Source: Polaromonas sp. (GTDB lineage Bacteria; Pseudomonadota; Gammaproteobacteria; Burkholderiales; Burkholderiaceae_C). From it: a stretch of 64,000 bases of DNA. The translations under genes and the position numbers were made by a program. This document shows positions 51,379 through 60,231 of the stretch, piece by piece (position 1 is the first letter of the stretch; each line of letters opens with the position of its first letter). Location: the NCBI GenBank assembly GCA_013297865.1, contig JAAFIP010000009.1:119114-183113 (forward strand), given 5' to 3'. The notes under the pieces are model-generated. The model saw only the letters and a program-made list of their open reading frames with translations. It ran no database searches and had not been told where the DNA came from.

Positions 51379-51663
51379 ATGACCATTGAACTGAACAAGG
51401 AAGTCCGCCAAAAGCTCATCAGCTCGATTGAGCGGTATTTTGAAGAAAACATGGACAGCAAAATCGGCAACATTGGAGCCGGCGCGCTACTGGGGTTTTT
51501 TGTGGAAGAACTCGGCCCTGTGGTGTATAACCGGGCTGTTGCCGACGTGCAGGAGCGGCTGCAGGCGCGGGTGATGGAGGTGGACCTGGAACTGTATGAG
51601 GAAGAGTTTGAGTACTGGCGAAAATATGACGCCAAGCCACCTGCAGGGCGCAAACGGACCTAG
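51379..51663 (+). CDS. DUF2164 family protein
   Basis: A 94 aa acidic protein matching DUF2164 (IELNKEVRQKLISSIERYFE, then DSKIGNIGAGALLGFFVEEL and YNRAVADVQERLQARV). Function is unknown; the pattern suggests a small helical cytosolic protein. ATG 51379 has GGAG 6 bases upstream and is preferred over the GTG at 51367. Confidence 0.88.
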   Translation: MTIELNKEVRQKLISSIERYFEENMDSKIGNIGAGALLGFFVEELGPVVYNRAVADVQERLQARVMEVDLELYEEEFEYWRKYDAKPPAGRKRT

Positions 51664-51724
51664 GGTGCCAGTCTCGCGCCAGATCGCTGGGTATTTCGTC
51701 AACAACTTTTTCAAAGGAACCACC

Positions 51725-52339
51725 ATGATCAGTCTTGAGTTTCTCATCACCTCGCTTATTGTTGTGCTTATCCCAGGCACGGGTGTGATCTACACCGTAT
51801 CCACCGGCATCGTGCAGGGCCGAAAAGCCAGTGTGTATGCTGCGCTGGGCTGCACAGCGGGTATCGTGCCCCACCTGATGGCGACGGTGTTGGGCCTGGC
51901 TGCAGTCATGCACACCAGCGCCTTGGCTTTTCAGGTACTCAAATATCTCGGTGTGGCATATTTGTTTTACGTCGCATATGCCACCTGGCGCGACAAGTCA
52001 GCGTTTGCCGTGGATGCTGCGCTCACCAAGACATCGGCTGTCGGTTTGGTGGTCAAAGCCTTTTTGCTCAATATCCTGAACCCCAAGCTGACTATCTTTT
52101 TCCTGGCATTTTTGCCGCAGTTCGTCGAGCCAGGTGCTGCGCAACCGTTATTGCAACTGCTGTTGCTCAGCGCAGTGTTTATGGCCATGACATTTGTCGT
52201 GTTTGTGGTCTACGGTTTGGTAGCACATGCTTTTCGTAGACATGTGGTGGACTCGGCACGAGTGCAGAGCTGGTTGCGCTATGGCTTCAGCGCTGCATTT
52301 GCAGGGCTGGGGGCCAAGCTGGCGCTGAGCGAGAAGTGA
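51725..52339 (+). CDS. LysE/RhtB family amino acid exporter
   Basis: A 204 aa inner-membrane protein with six hydrophobic segments. The family signature LIPGTGVIYTVSTGIVQGRK is at about residues 14-33, and NILNPKLTIFFLAFLPQFV at about 115-133. It should export an amino acid or homoserine lactone-like compound; the substrate is unknown. AAAGGA lies 7 bases before the ATG; longer frames upstream overlap the DUF2164 gene and are not likely. Confidence 0.93.
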   Translation: MISLEFLITSLIVVLIPGTGVIYTVSTGIVQGRKASVYAALGCTAGIVPHLMATVLGLAAVMHTSALAFQVLKYLGVAYLFYVAYATWRDKSAFAVDAALTKTSAVGLVVKAFLLNILNPKLTIFFLAFLPQFVEPGAAQPLLQLLLLSAVFMAMTFVVFVVYGLVAHAFRRHVVDSARVQSWLRYGFSAAFAGLGAKLALSEK

Positions 52340-52358
52340 TCTGCGGCTGAGTTCAATT

Positions 52359-52412
52359 TGCTACAATATTAATAGCTTCTCCCGCGGATTTTTATTGGCC
52401 TGGAGCCGTATT
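52359..52412 (+). repeat. Dispersed repeat copy R10 (diverged)
   Basis: AATAGCTTCTCCCGCGGATTTTTATTGG is the diverged core (given here in parts: AATAGCTTCTCCCGCG, then GATTTTTATTGGCCTGGAG). It ends a few bases before the ECHDC3-like start, and its GGAG lies 14 bases upstream of the ATG. Confidence 0.75.
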
Positions 52413-52416
52413 AATC

Positions 52417-53235
52417 ATGAAAAATGACCTGATAAATGACTCGGTAAATGACTCGATAAGCGATTGGGTACTGCTGCAGCAGGACAACCGCGGTGTCTAC
52501 ACCCTCACGTTAAACCGGCCAGACAGCTTCAATGCGCTGTCGAGCGAGATGATTAGCGCGCTGCAGGCTGCGCTGGACACGGTGAAGGCAGATGCCAGCG
52601 CGCGGGCAGTGGTGCTGGCGGCGCAGGGCAAGGCGTTTTGCGCGGGGCACAACCTCAAGGACATGGCGGCTACGCCGCAGCTGGATTTTTACCAGGCGCT
52701 GTTTGCGCAGTGCTCACGCATGATGATGGCGATTGCGGCGCTGCCCGTGCCGGTGCTGGCGCGTGTGCAGGGTCTGGCCACTGCTGCGGGCTGCCAGCTG
52801 GTGGCGCAGTGTGACCTGGCCGTGGCCGCGCCGGGCGCGCGCTTTGCCACCAGCGGCATCAGCTATGGTCTGTTTTGTGCTACGCCTTCGGTGCCTTTGG
52901 TGCGCAGCCTGCAGCCCAAGCGCGCCATGCAGATGCTGCTGACGGGAGAGTTTGTCGACGCCAGTACGGCGCTGCAGGACGGCCTAGTCAACGCAGTGGC
53001 GGCAGACGACTCGCCACAGGCGCTAGACGCTGCTGTCGAGGCGTTGATAGCCCAGATCATCAACAAGCCGCGCGTGGCCCTGCAGATGGGCAAAGAGCTG
53101 TTTTATCGCCAGCAAGGACTGGGCCTGGAGGCGGCCTACCAGCTGGCGGGCCAGACCATGGCGGTGAATATGATGGAGCCCTGCGCGCAGGAGGGCGTGC
53201 AGGCATTTGTGGACAAGCGCAAGCCCCGCTGGTAG
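52417..53235 (+). CDS. Enoyl-CoA hydratase/isomerase family protein, ECHDC3-like
   Basis: A 272 aa crotonase-fold protein. The oxyanion-hole parts (AFCAGHNLKDM and GLATAAG) are present, but both catalytic glutamates of true hydratases are missing: Q127 stands in GCQLVAQCDLAVA, and the second site is a Gly/Ile in ATSGISYGLFCATPSVPL. It therefore resembles ECHDC3, whose reaction is unclear, and should not be called a hydratase with confidence. The N-terminus has a small 12-base tandem repeat (residues NDSVNDSISD). Repeat R10 forms its leader. Confidence 0.88.
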   Translation: MKNDLINDSVNDSISDWVLLQQDNRGVYTLTLNRPDSFNALSSEMISALQAALDTVKADASARAVVLAAQGKAFCAGHNLKDMAATPQLDFYQALFAQCSRMMMAIAALPVPVLARVQGLATAAGCQLVAQCDLAVAAPGARFATSGISYGLFCATPSVPLVRSLQPKRAMQMLLTGEFVDASTALQDGLVNAVAADDSPQALDAAVEALIAQIINKPRVALQMGKELFYRQQGLGLEAAYQLAGQTMAVNMMEPCAQEGVQAFVDKRKPRW

Positions 53236-53400
53236 GCATTGACAAGGTGCCGCTGCAAGCAGCAGGGCCGCTGAGGCTGTGGCAGGCACAGGCGGGAAAG
53301 ACTGTCGTTGGTTGGTTCAACTAGTAGTGCAATTGCTAGTGCAAATGCTGTGGCAAGGGCTGCTACAGTTAAGCCTCCACACAACCACAAAAACCGTGCT

Positions 53401-54702
53401 ATGAATTCACTCGATGAGCTATTGGCCGACATGAAGCAGCCCGATATCGGGCAGGAGCTGGGGGCCTTGCTGCTGGCGCTGATGCTGGCCTACGGCATCA
53501 CCTGGCTGGTGCGCCGCCGTTGGCTGGCGGGGCAGGCGGGGCAGGCGGGGCAGGGGCAAGCAATGCAGGGGCAGGGCGTGGCGGGTCTGGCCGAGTCGGT
53601 CTGGCTGGGCAACCGGGTGGCCACGGGAGTGATGTTTGCGCTGCTGGCGCTGACCTTCACCTATGCGGCCAGCCGCGTGGTGGGGCAGTGGCAGCCGCTG
53701 TCGGTGCTCAAGGTGGCGGTGCCTATTTTGCTGGTGCTGGTGGCCATCCGCTTTCTGGCGCGCACCTTTGCGCTGAGTTTCCCCACTTCTCTCATGGCGC
53801 GCATGACCGAGCGTGTCTTCTCGTGGCTGGCGTGGATCACCGTGGCGCTGTGGGTGACGGGCCTGCTGCCTACTGCGCTCAGCGAGCTGGAGGCAATTGA
53901 GTTTCCTATCTCGGACGACAGCAAGGTCAACCTGCGTAGCCTACTGGCGGGCCTGCTGTCGGCGGGCGCGGTGATCGTGGCCACGCTATGGGTATCGGCG
54001 CTGATCGAGCGGCGGGTGTTGCGCGGCGCGGTGGATGACCTGTCGGTGCGCAAGATCATGGCTGGGGGCATTCGTGCGGTGCTGTTGCTGTTGGGGGTGC
54101 TGTTTGCGCTGCATGCCGTGGGCATTGACCTGACTGCGCTGTCGGTGATGGGCGGGGCGCTGGGCATTGGGTTGGGCCTGGGCCTGCAGGGCCTGGCCGC
54201 CAACTATGTGAGCGGTTTTGTCATCCTGTTTGAGCGCTCGGTGCGCATTGGCGACTATATCCGCGCCGATGACTTTGAAGGCACCGTCAAAGACATCAAC
54301 ACCCGCTACACCCTGATCCAGAACCTGTTTGGCCAGCAGGCCATCGTGCCCAACGAAAAGCTCACCACCTCGCGCGTGGACAACCTGGAGCAGGACGCGC
54401 CCAAACAGTGCCTGGCCTGCGACCTCACCGTGGCCTATGGCTGCGATGTACAGGCCGTGCAAAAAATGCTGCTCGAATCCACCCTGCAGCACCCGCGCGT
54501 GCTCAAGACCCCAGCGGTCGAGATCTATGTGAGCGAGCTGGGCTTTTATGGCATCGAGATGCAGATATCCTTCTGGATTGCCGACCCGCACAAAGGCATG
54601 CAAAACGTGCGCAGCGAAGTCAACGTGGCCGCCCTGCAGACGCTCACAGCCCACCAGATCGAGATGGCAGCAGGGCCGATGCGCACCGTCATGCCTGCCT
54701 AG
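53401..54702 (+). CDS. MscS-family mechanosensitive channel (first of two tandem paralogs)
   Basis: A 433 aa inner-membrane protein. It has four or more N-terminal TM helices, then the pore helix region ALGIGLGLGLQGLAANYVSG (about residues 258-277) and the soluble beta domain (FERSVRIGDYIRADDFEGTV). It should open on membrane tension to release solutes. ATG 53401 is chosen; the frame extends upstream without family match. Residues 41-57 hold a short Gly/Gln-rich tandem repeat (GQAGQAGQGQAMQGQG). Confidence 0.93.
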   Translation: MNSLDELLADMKQPDIGQELGALLLALMLAYGITWLVRRRWLAGQAGQAGQGQAMQGQGVAGLAESVWLGNRVATGVMFALLALTFTYAASRVVGQWQPLSVLKVAVPILLVLVAIRFLARTFALSFPTSLMARMTERVFSWLAWITVALWVTGLLPTALSELEAIEFPISDDSKVNLRSLLAGLLSAGAVIVATLWVSALIERRVLRGAVDDLSVRKIMAGGIRAVLLLLGVLFALHAVGIDLTALSVMGGALGIGLGLGLQGLAANYVSGFVILFERSVRIGDYIRADDFEGTVKDINTRYTLIQNLFGQQAIVPNEKLTTSRVDNLEQDAPKQCLACDLTVAYGCDVQAVQKMLLESTLQHPRVLKTPAVEIYVSELGFYGIEMQISFWIADPHKGMQNVRSEVNVAALQTLTAHQIEMAAGPMRTVMPA

Positions 54703-54779
54703 GGCGGGGTCTTGCACAGGGCCTGCGCCCTACGATCTTTTACAGCCGCGGGCAGCGCGGCTGCGCCACAATAGCAGCT

Positions 54780-56042
54780 ATGAGCCAAATCACCGCACTT
54801 CTGAACGACCTGGCCCGCCCCGATGTGTGGGTGGAAGTTGTCACCTTGCTGGGCTGCATCGCGCTGGCCTATGGGTTGATCCGCTGGCAGCGGCCTGTGC
54901 CCGCGGCCAGCAGCGCCTTTTCGGGCAAGGAGTCGGTGTGGTTTGGGCGGCGCATTGTGGACGGTGTGCTGTTTCCGCTGCTGGCGCTGGTGCTGGTGTA
55001 TTGCGCCAAGCTGCTGTGGTTTGCTGACCCGTCCTATGCCATCCTGCGCTTTGCAGCGCCCCTGCTGCTGGCGCTGTGCGCTATCCGCCTGATAGCGCGG
55101 GTGCTGACGGCGGCTTACCCCAATTCTTCCATGGCCAAGCTGCTGGAGCGCTTTTTCTCCTGGCTGGTGTGGCTGGGTGTGGTGCTGTGGCTGCTGGGGG
55201 TGCTGCCGTCGATGATGGCCGAGATGGACGCGATGAAGTTCAGCTTCGGCAAGTCCAAGGTCAGCCTGATGACGATTCTGGAGGGGCTGGTGTCGGCCAT
55301 GCTGGTGCTGGTGATCAGCCTGTGGGTGTCGGCCACTATTGAGGCCAAGGTGCTGCGCGAGGCGGTGACGGACCTGTCGCTGCGCAAAATAGCGGCCAAC
55401 GCCATCCGCGCGCTGCTGCTGGTGGTGGGCCTGCTGTTTGCGCTGTCGGCGCTGGGGGTGGACCTGACGGCGCTGTCGGTGCTGGGCGGCGCATTTGGCG
55501 TGGGCCTGGGCCTGGGCTTGCAGAAGCTGGCGGCCAACTACGTGAGCGGCTTTGTCATCCTGCTCGAGCGCAGCCTGCGCATTGGCGACAACGTGAAGGT
55601 AGACACCTTTGAGGGCAAGATCAGCGACATCAAAACCCGCTACACCGTCATCCGCTCGGTCAGCGGGCGCGAGGCCATTGTGCCCAACGACAAGCTGATC
55701 ACCGAGCGCGTGGAAAACCTCACCTATGCCGACCCCAAGCTGCAGCTGATCAGCAATATCACCGTGGGCTACGACAGCGATGTGGCCCAGGTGATCACGC
55801 TGCTGTGCGACGCAGCTAAAAAGTCACCGCGCGTGCTCAGTGACCCGGCCCCATCGGCGCATCTGGCCAATTTTTTGCCTGATGGGCTGGAGTTCAGTCT
55901 GTGCTACTGGCTGGGCGATCCCGACAACGGCCAGCTCAATCTGCGTGGTGATGTCAACGCTGCCGTGTTGGAGGCGCTGCGCGCCGCCAAGGTGCATATT
56001 GCCTATCCGCAGCGGGTGGTGCACACCAAAACAGATGCATAA
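54780..56042 (+). CDS. MscS-family mechanosensitive channel (second of two tandem paralogs)
   Basis: A 420 aa paralog of the preceding gene. The pore region AFGVGLGLGLQKLAANYVSG and the following LLERSLRIGDNVKVDTFEG align directly with the first copy, as do the N-terminal helices. The 77-base gap between the two contains no clear terminator. The duplication is old, because much of the rest differs. Repeat R11 follows the stop directly. The open frame reaches back into the first gene only as a shadow. Confidence 0.93.
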   Translation: MSQITALLNDLARPDVWVEVVTLLGCIALAYGLIRWQRPVPAASSAFSGKESVWFGRRIVDGVLFPLLALVLVYCAKLLWFADPSYAILRFAAPLLLALCAIRLIARVLTAAYPNSSMAKLLERFFSWLVWLGVVLWLLGVLPSMMAEMDAMKFSFGKSKVSLMTILEGLVSAMLVLVISLWVSATIEAKVLREAVTDLSLRKIAANAIRALLLVVGLLFALSALGVDLTALSVLGGAFGVGLGLGLQKLAANYVSGFVILLERSLRIGDNVKVDTFEGKISDIKTRYTVIRSVSGREAIVPNDKLITERVENLTYADPKLQLISNITVGYDSDVAQVITLLCDAAKKSPRVLSDPAPSAHLANFLPDGLEFSLCYWLGDPDNGQLNLRGDVNAAVLEALRAAKVHIAYPQRVVHTKTDA

Positions 56043-56054
56043 AAGCATCATGGC

Positions 56055-56119
56055 GCTATTAATTAAATAGCTGCTCCCGCGATATTCTATTGGCCTGCAG
56101 CCCTAAAACATCTATAAAA
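56055..56119 (+). repeat. Dispersed repeat copy R11
   Basis: A full-length copy with arm GCTATTAATTAAATAGC and right end TGGCCTGCAGCCC. It lies in the convergent gap between the second MscS gene and the 70 aa small protein. Confidence 0.92.
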
Positions 56120-56127
56120 CCAGCAGA

Positions 56128-56340
56128 TCAGGCATGCCACTGGCACATGCCAACAGGCGCGGCATCTTCGTCGCCATGGCTGACAGCTTCGTCAAAGCTG
56201 ATGCTGCACTCTTCAATCTCGGCGATCTCATACGGCATCAGCGAGTGCGCAGGTTCAGCCGTGTTCACCTGCTCTGGCGTAAGCGCCAGGTGCAATTTGG
56301 TTGGCGACATGAGCAGCGCCGCGCGGTCTAACAGTCCCAT
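56128..56340 (-). CDS. Small hypothetical protein
   Basis: A 70 aa protein with a strong ribosome site, GGAGGG, 3 bases before the ATG. It has no recognised family. The sequence has an acidic middle (YEIAEIEECSISFDEAVSHG) and a C-terminus with Cys, Trp and His (APVGMCQWHA). It has no signal peptide or membrane segment. The good start signal and the lack of any competing gene support it being real. Confidence 0.6.
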   Translation of the reverse strand: MGLLDRAALLMSPTKLHLALTPEQVNTAEPAHSLMPYEIAEIEECSISFDEAVSHGDEDAAPVGMCQWHA

Positions 56341-56473
56341 AAGCCCTCCATCGTGTAGCAAGCAGAACTACATGCTAGGCCTTTGGCGTCACCCTTGCTA
56401 GCGCAGGGTTGTCAGCTATGTTGCATCTTGTAAAGGGCGTTGAAAGGGCGCTGCACTGGCCCTGGCCAGGCGG

Positions 56474-56944
56474 CTAGGCCGCAGCCAGTGCGCTGGATAG
56501 CCACTGTCGGCACCAGGTGGCGCCATCCACCTCGGCAATGGTGCCTGCGGTGGCGTCATGGCACCACAGCTCGCCCACGCGCTGCGCGCCCAGGTCCTGC
56601 AGACGCTCGTCAAACTTCTTGCCGCCAAAGCAAAACGTTGGGTAGCTGCTGTCGCCCAGCGCAATCACGCCATAGCGCACATGGCCCAGAAACCGGGGCG
56701 TTGCGCCCAGGCTGTCATACAGCGCCCGCGCATTGTCTGGCACATCACCCGTGCCATAGGTGCTGGTGCAGATCAAATACAGTGCATCCGGGTTGTCAAA
56801 AGCGCTGATGTCCAGCCCATCCATCAACTGCACCTCAATATCCCCCACCAGATCCGCACAGTCCATCTGAATGGCCTGGGCCACATACTCGGCGGTGTTG
56901 GTGACGGTGCCTACTAGGATTTTGAGTTGGGTGATGGATTGCAT
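56474..56944 (-). CDS. Flavodoxin / MioC-like protein
   Basis: A 156 aa FMN-binding protein. The phosphate-binding loop GTVTNTAEYVA (about residues 12-22) and the FMN loops CTSTYGTGDVPDN and ALGDSSYPTFCFGGKKFD mark the short-chain flavodoxin/MioC group. It should carry electrons in the cytosol; the partner is unknown. No other redox gene is adjacent. Confidence 0.9.
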   Translation of the reverse strand: MQSITQLKILVGTVTNTAEYVAQAIQMDCADLVGDIEVQLMDGLDISAFDNPDALYLICTSTYGTGDVPDNARALYDSLGATPRFLGHVRYGVIALGDSSYPTFCFGGKKFDERLQDLGAQRVGELWCHDATAGTIAEVDGATWCRQWLSSALAAA

Positions 56945-57031
56945 AGGCTTTGATTTTAAACGCGCAAAGCCTGGCTGCGCTGTTCAGGCGGGTGATGTCC
57001 CGGATTCATATTCAACACTCTGCCTGCCTGT

Positions 57032-57991
57032 TCACGGCTTGGTACCCAGCGAGGTATCTAAAAACGTGTCAATCAACCGCGCTACTTCGGCGGGTTTGTC
57101 CACGATGGATATGTGCTGTGAATCGACTACTTCCAGTGTGCCCTTAGCCAACTTGCTTACGGCCGCCCGCTGCATCTCCATCGGGTACATACCGTCTTGC
57201 AGGCCTGCGATAACCAGTGATGGTGCCTTGATCTGTGCCAAGCGGTCTGCCAGTGGCGCGCGCTCGATCAACACGGAGCGGATGGCTGTGGACAGGGCTT
57301 TGGCATTGCTTTGGTGCAGGCTAGTGTGAAAATGTGCCATCACCGGACCGCCAGCCTCGCGCGTGACTGGCAAAAAGAAGGAGCGCGCTACGCCGTTGGT
57401 GAACAGATCAGTACGCAGGATGGAGCCTGCGCCCCAAGTGATGAATTTTTCCCCCATCGATGCACCGTCAGGTGACACGAAAAATGGTGTGTTCATCATG
57501 ATCACACCCAGTGTGTGCTGCGGGTAGGCGATGGCAAACTCGCCTCCCACGATGCCGCCCCACGAAGTACCGCCCACCACGGCGCTGGTAATGGCTTTGC
57601 TGTCCAGCACTTCTTTCAGCGCTGCGGCGCAGGCCTGCATGCTGTAGGTTTTGTTTTGCGGGCCTTCGCTGGCCCCATGGCCTGGGCCATCGACTAATAC
57701 CAAGCGCCGTTTGCCTCGCCAATGCGTTGCCAGGGACGAAAAAATCATATGGTCTGCAAAGATGGATGGCCACAGCACTACGGTGGGCCCGCTTCCCTGT
57801 GGGCCACTGTCCCATACCGCCAGTCTGCCCAATGCAGTGGGCACCATCGTAGGGCTGCCCAGAGACTCCATGGGCGAGCTTGCGCCTACGCGCGTGCCTG
57901 TGCTGGTGCAAGCCGCCAGGAGCAGCGAGCCCAGCCAAATAGCCATGCGCGATAACCTGGTACTGAGGGAGGCGTTGGTTACAGATTCCAT
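57032..57991 (-). CDS. Alpha/beta hydrolase lipoprotein
   Basis: A 319 aa protein. The N-terminus has a hydrophobic stretch ending in a lipobox LLLAAC, so it should be exported and lipid-anchored. The nucleophile elbow is GGTSWGG, the acid is probably in GLQDGMYP and the His in SQHISIV, so the triad is complete. The substrate is unknown (ester or haloperoxidase-like). GGAG lies 6-9 bases before the ATG at 57991. It is divergent from a TetR gene with a shared operator-like palindrome, which suggests repression by that regulator. Confidence 0.86.
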   Translation of the reverse strand: MESVTNASLSTRLSRMAIWLGSLLLAACTSTGTRVGASSPMESLGSPTMVPTALGRLAVWDSGPQGSGPTVVLWPSIFADHMIFSSLATHWRGKRRLVLVDGPGHGASEGPQNKTYSMQACAAALKEVLDSKAITSAVVGGTSWGGIVGGEFAIAYPQHTLGVIMMNTPFFVSPDGASMGEKFITWGAGSILRTDLFTNGVARSFFLPVTREAGGPVMAHFHTSLHQSNAKALSTAIRSVLIERAPLADRLAQIKAPSLVIAGLQDGMYPMEMQRAAVSKLAKGTLEVVDSQHISIVDKPAEVARLIDTFLDTSLGTKP

Positions 57992-58006
57992 AGGTTGCTC
58001 CAAATT

Positions 58007-58025
58007 AAGTTAATGACGTTAACTT
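58007..58025. promoter_or_regulatory. Candidate TetR operator between hydrolase and tetR
   Basis: AAGTTAA-TGACG-TTAACTT is a perfect 7-bp inverted repeat with a 5-bp spacer. It lies in the short divergent gap, 16 bases before the hydrolase start. Confidence 0.7.
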
Positions 58026-58063
58026 TAATGCGGAAGCAAACGAATGTCAATACAATTAACATC

Positions 58064-58693
58064 ATGCGTACAGCCCAGGCAAATCCCCCACCAAACCATT
58101 CGTACCACCACGGCAACCTACGCGATGCGCTGCTTGATGCGGCTATCGAAGCTATGGCACAGAAGGGTGTGAGCGAGTTTTCGCTCAGTGAGCTGGCCCG
58201 CAGTGTGGGCGTGACGCCGGCAGCGGCCTACAAGCACTTTGCCAACAAAGAGGCCTTGCAGCATGCGTTGGCACGGCATGGTTTTGATCTGTTGAGGCAA
58301 CGCTTTGAGCTGGTCGCACCGAAAGCCAAGCCTGCTGTCAATACCAGACAAGCTGTGCAGCGTTTTGAGCGCATAGGCGCTGCCTATTTGCAATTTGGAT
58401 TGGAAGAACCCGCCTTGTTTAATTTGATTTTCGGCAAAGGCGCTGCCAGCTTTCGCCAGTTAGTCACCGCCAGTGGCGAGCGAACTCCAACTTTTGCTTA
58501 TCTGGCCGATGCTCTGGAAGCACTCAGCCAATTTGGTGTGATTGCAAACGCTCCCAATGTAGAGGAACAGTGGTTTGCATGGAGCGCCATTCACGGCGCA
58601 ACCGAGTTGGCAATGGCAGGTATCACAGGATTGATCAAGCCCGAGAAGGCCGCGCAAGTGGTGACCACGGCAGTGATGAAGGCCTTTCGCTAA
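58064..58693 (+). CDS. TetR family transcriptional regulator (WHG-type C-terminus)
   Basis: A 209 aa repressor. The N-terminal helix-turn-helix (YHHGNLRDALLDAAIEAMAQ, then SLSELARSVGVTPAAAYKHF) is typical of the subgroup that starts YHHGNLR. The C-terminal ligand domain (FERIGAAYLQFGLEEPALFN and the WFAWSAIHGATELA segment, WHG-like) follows. ATG 58064 is chosen for its family N-terminus; an ATG at 58028 lies right beside the operator. It likely controls itself and the divergent hydrolase. Confidence 0.88.
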   Translation: MRTAQANPPPNHSYHHGNLRDALLDAAIEAMAQKGVSEFSLSELARSVGVTPAAAYKHFANKEALQHALARHGFDLLRQRFELVAPKAKPAVNTRQAVQRFERIGAAYLQFGLEEPALFNLIFGKGAASFRQLVTASGERTPTFAYLADALEALSQFGVIANAPNVEEQWFAWSAIHGATELAMAGITGLIKPEKAAQVVTTAVMKAFR

Positions 58694-58972
58694 AACCTGT
58701 AAACCCGTAAGAGCGGCGCATTACGCTAGGGGTTGTAGCAGCCCACTCCGTAGGCTTGGAGCTGGTGGTTCAATCCCTATAGAATTATCGATAAGGAAAC
58801 GTAAAAATCCATGACAGCCTACATCATCACATGTGTCCGTGACTTGTGGGCGTGGAGCAGATGAATGCGTAGATGATAGAGAAATCCAAGTTGTACACCG
58901 AGTGCGCGGCGCGCTTGGGCTTGGACAAAAAATGAAAAGCGCCTGCATACCTTATCGATTGGCAACCACCCT
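58694..58972. other. Gap without a convincing gene
   Basis: This 279-base gap between tetR and the flavin reductase has no RNA or known family. Two tiny frames occur: one from the ATG at 58811 (MTAYIITCVRDLWAWSR) and one ending KSKLYTECAARLGLDKK. They may be pieces of a decayed small gene, but this cannot be shown here. Confidence 0.4.
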
Positions 58973-59653
58973 ATGTACTACGAGCCCGGCATCACGCATC
59001 ACGGTCTGCCCTACGACCCCTTCAAGTCCTGTGTGGTGCCCCGCCCCATCGGCTGGATTTCGACGGTGGACAGCCAGGGGCGGCATAACCTGGCACCGTA
59101 CAGTCAGTTTCAAAACGTCACCTTCAATCCACCCATCGTGATGTTCTCGGCCAACCAGGACACTGCGGGCCAGCGCAAAAACTCGGTCACTAATGCAGAG
59201 CAAACTGGCGAATTTGTGTGGAACATGGCCACCTACGCGTTGCGCGAGGCGGTCAACATCTCGGGGGAAGAGCTGCCCCATGGCGTGGATGAGTTTGAGC
59301 GCGCAGGCCTCGTCAAGCTGCCGTCGCGCAAGGTCAAGCCCGCGCGCGTGCAGGGCTCACCCATCCAGTTTGAATGCGTGTACCTCAACACTCTGCGCTT
59401 TCCCGGGGTGCCACCCATGGGCACCGCCGACGTCGTGTTTGGACGCGTCGTGGCCGTGCATATAGACGACGCGATGATCGACGACAAGGGCATGCTCGAC
59501 GTGCTGAAAATGCAGCCGCTGGCACGCATGGGCTACTACGACTACACCTACGTAGACAACCGATTCCAGATGGTGATCCCCGGTGACAACAAGGCCCTGC
59601 TGGCCGGGCTGGAAGGCTCAGCGGACAAGGCGCATAAGGCCAACGGCAGCTAG
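58973..59653 (+). CDS. Flavin reductase domain protein (FMN-binding split barrel)
   Basis: A 226 aa protein of the DIM6/NTAB flavin reductase-like family. The segment VVPRPIGWISTVDSQGRHNL (about residues 21-40) and APYSQFQNVTFNPPIVMFS are the FMN-binding parts, and VNISGEELPHGVDEFE follows. It may reduce flavin for an oxygenase, or hydrolyse or reduce a small substrate; nothing nearby decides it. The ATG opens the conserved MYYEPG N-terminus but has no clear ribosome site. Confidence 0.9.
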   Translation: MYYEPGITHHGLPYDPFKSCVVPRPIGWISTVDSQGRHNLAPYSQFQNVTFNPPIVMFSANQDTAGQRKNSVTNAEQTGEFVWNMATYALREAVNISGEELPHGVDEFERAGLVKLPSRKVKPARVQGSPIQFECVYLNTLRFPGVPPMGTADVVFGRVVAVHIDDAMIDDKGMLDVLKMQPLARMGYYDYTYVDNRFQMVIPGDNKALLAGLEGSADKAHKANGS

Positions 59654-59700
59654 CTCCAAAGCAGAGCAGCGCGCAGATTCACGCAAAGGTCTGCTTTATT

Positions 59701-59767
59701 TGCTATCGATTTAATAGCTTCTCCCGCGATATTCTATTGGCTTGGAGGCTGATTTCATGCATAAAAC
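59701..59767 (+). repeat. Dispersed repeat copy R12
   Basis: A near-consensus copy with TGCTATCGATTTAATAGC arm and TTCTCCCGCGATATTC core. It lies in the convergent gap after the flavin reductase gene. Confidence 0.9.
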
Positions 59768-59792
59768 ACGTTGAAAATCCGTGTTTTTGCAT

Positions 59793-60227
59793 TCAACCCT
59801 CCACTAGCGCACGGATATCTGCAGGCACGGGCACGGCGCGGATACCGTTTTTGCCGTCTTCGCGTTTGCTGGCAAAAATACGCACTTCTTCGCATTCCAA
59901 AATCACATCTTCTTCGCCATCGGGCCGGGCGCGCACGATGCGGTAGGTTTGCACAAAGCTCTTGTCGCGCCATTCGGTGATTTGGGTGCGGATGTGCAAC
60001 ACGTCGCCGTAGCTGGCGGTTTTTAGAAATTTGGTATGGGTGTCTACCAGCGGCGTGCCGATCACGCCCATGGTTTTGGCGGTCTCTTCCCAGCGGGGTA
60101 CGCCACACTCGGCGAAAAAGTGGCGTGAGGCGGCGTCGATCCAGCGGAAAAAGTTGGGGAACCAGACGATGCCAGCAGGGTCGCAGTCGCCAAACTCGAC
60201 GCGCACGGTGTGGGTGATGGTGCGCAT
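59793..60227 (-). CDS. Acyl-CoA thioesterase, 4-hydroxybenzoyl-CoA thioesterase-like
   Basis: A 144 aa single hotdog-fold protein. The motif VEFGDCDPAGIVWFPNFFRW contains the catalytic Asp of 4-hydroxybenzoyl-CoA thioesterases. It should hydrolyse an aromatic or short acyl-CoA in the cytosol. It starts 4 bases after the Bug receptor stop and is the last gene of the cluster with the oxidoreductase genes; an aryl-acetyl-CoA product would be a fitting substrate (inferred). A longer frame upstream overlaps the receptor gene and is not supported. Confidence 0.9.
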   Translation of the reverse strand: MRTITHTVRVEFGDCDPAGIVWFPNFFRWIDAASRHFFAECGVPRWEETAKTMGVIGTPLVDTHTKFLKTASYGDVLHIRTQITEWRDKSFVQTYRIVRARPDGEEDVILECEEVRIFASKREDGKNGIRAVPVPADIRALVEG

Positions 60228-60231
60228 GGGT

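Noticed and set aside
58811..58932. Tiny frames between tetR and the flavin reductase as genes
   Set aside because: They are too short, lack ribosome sites and lie in different frames; at best they are remnants.
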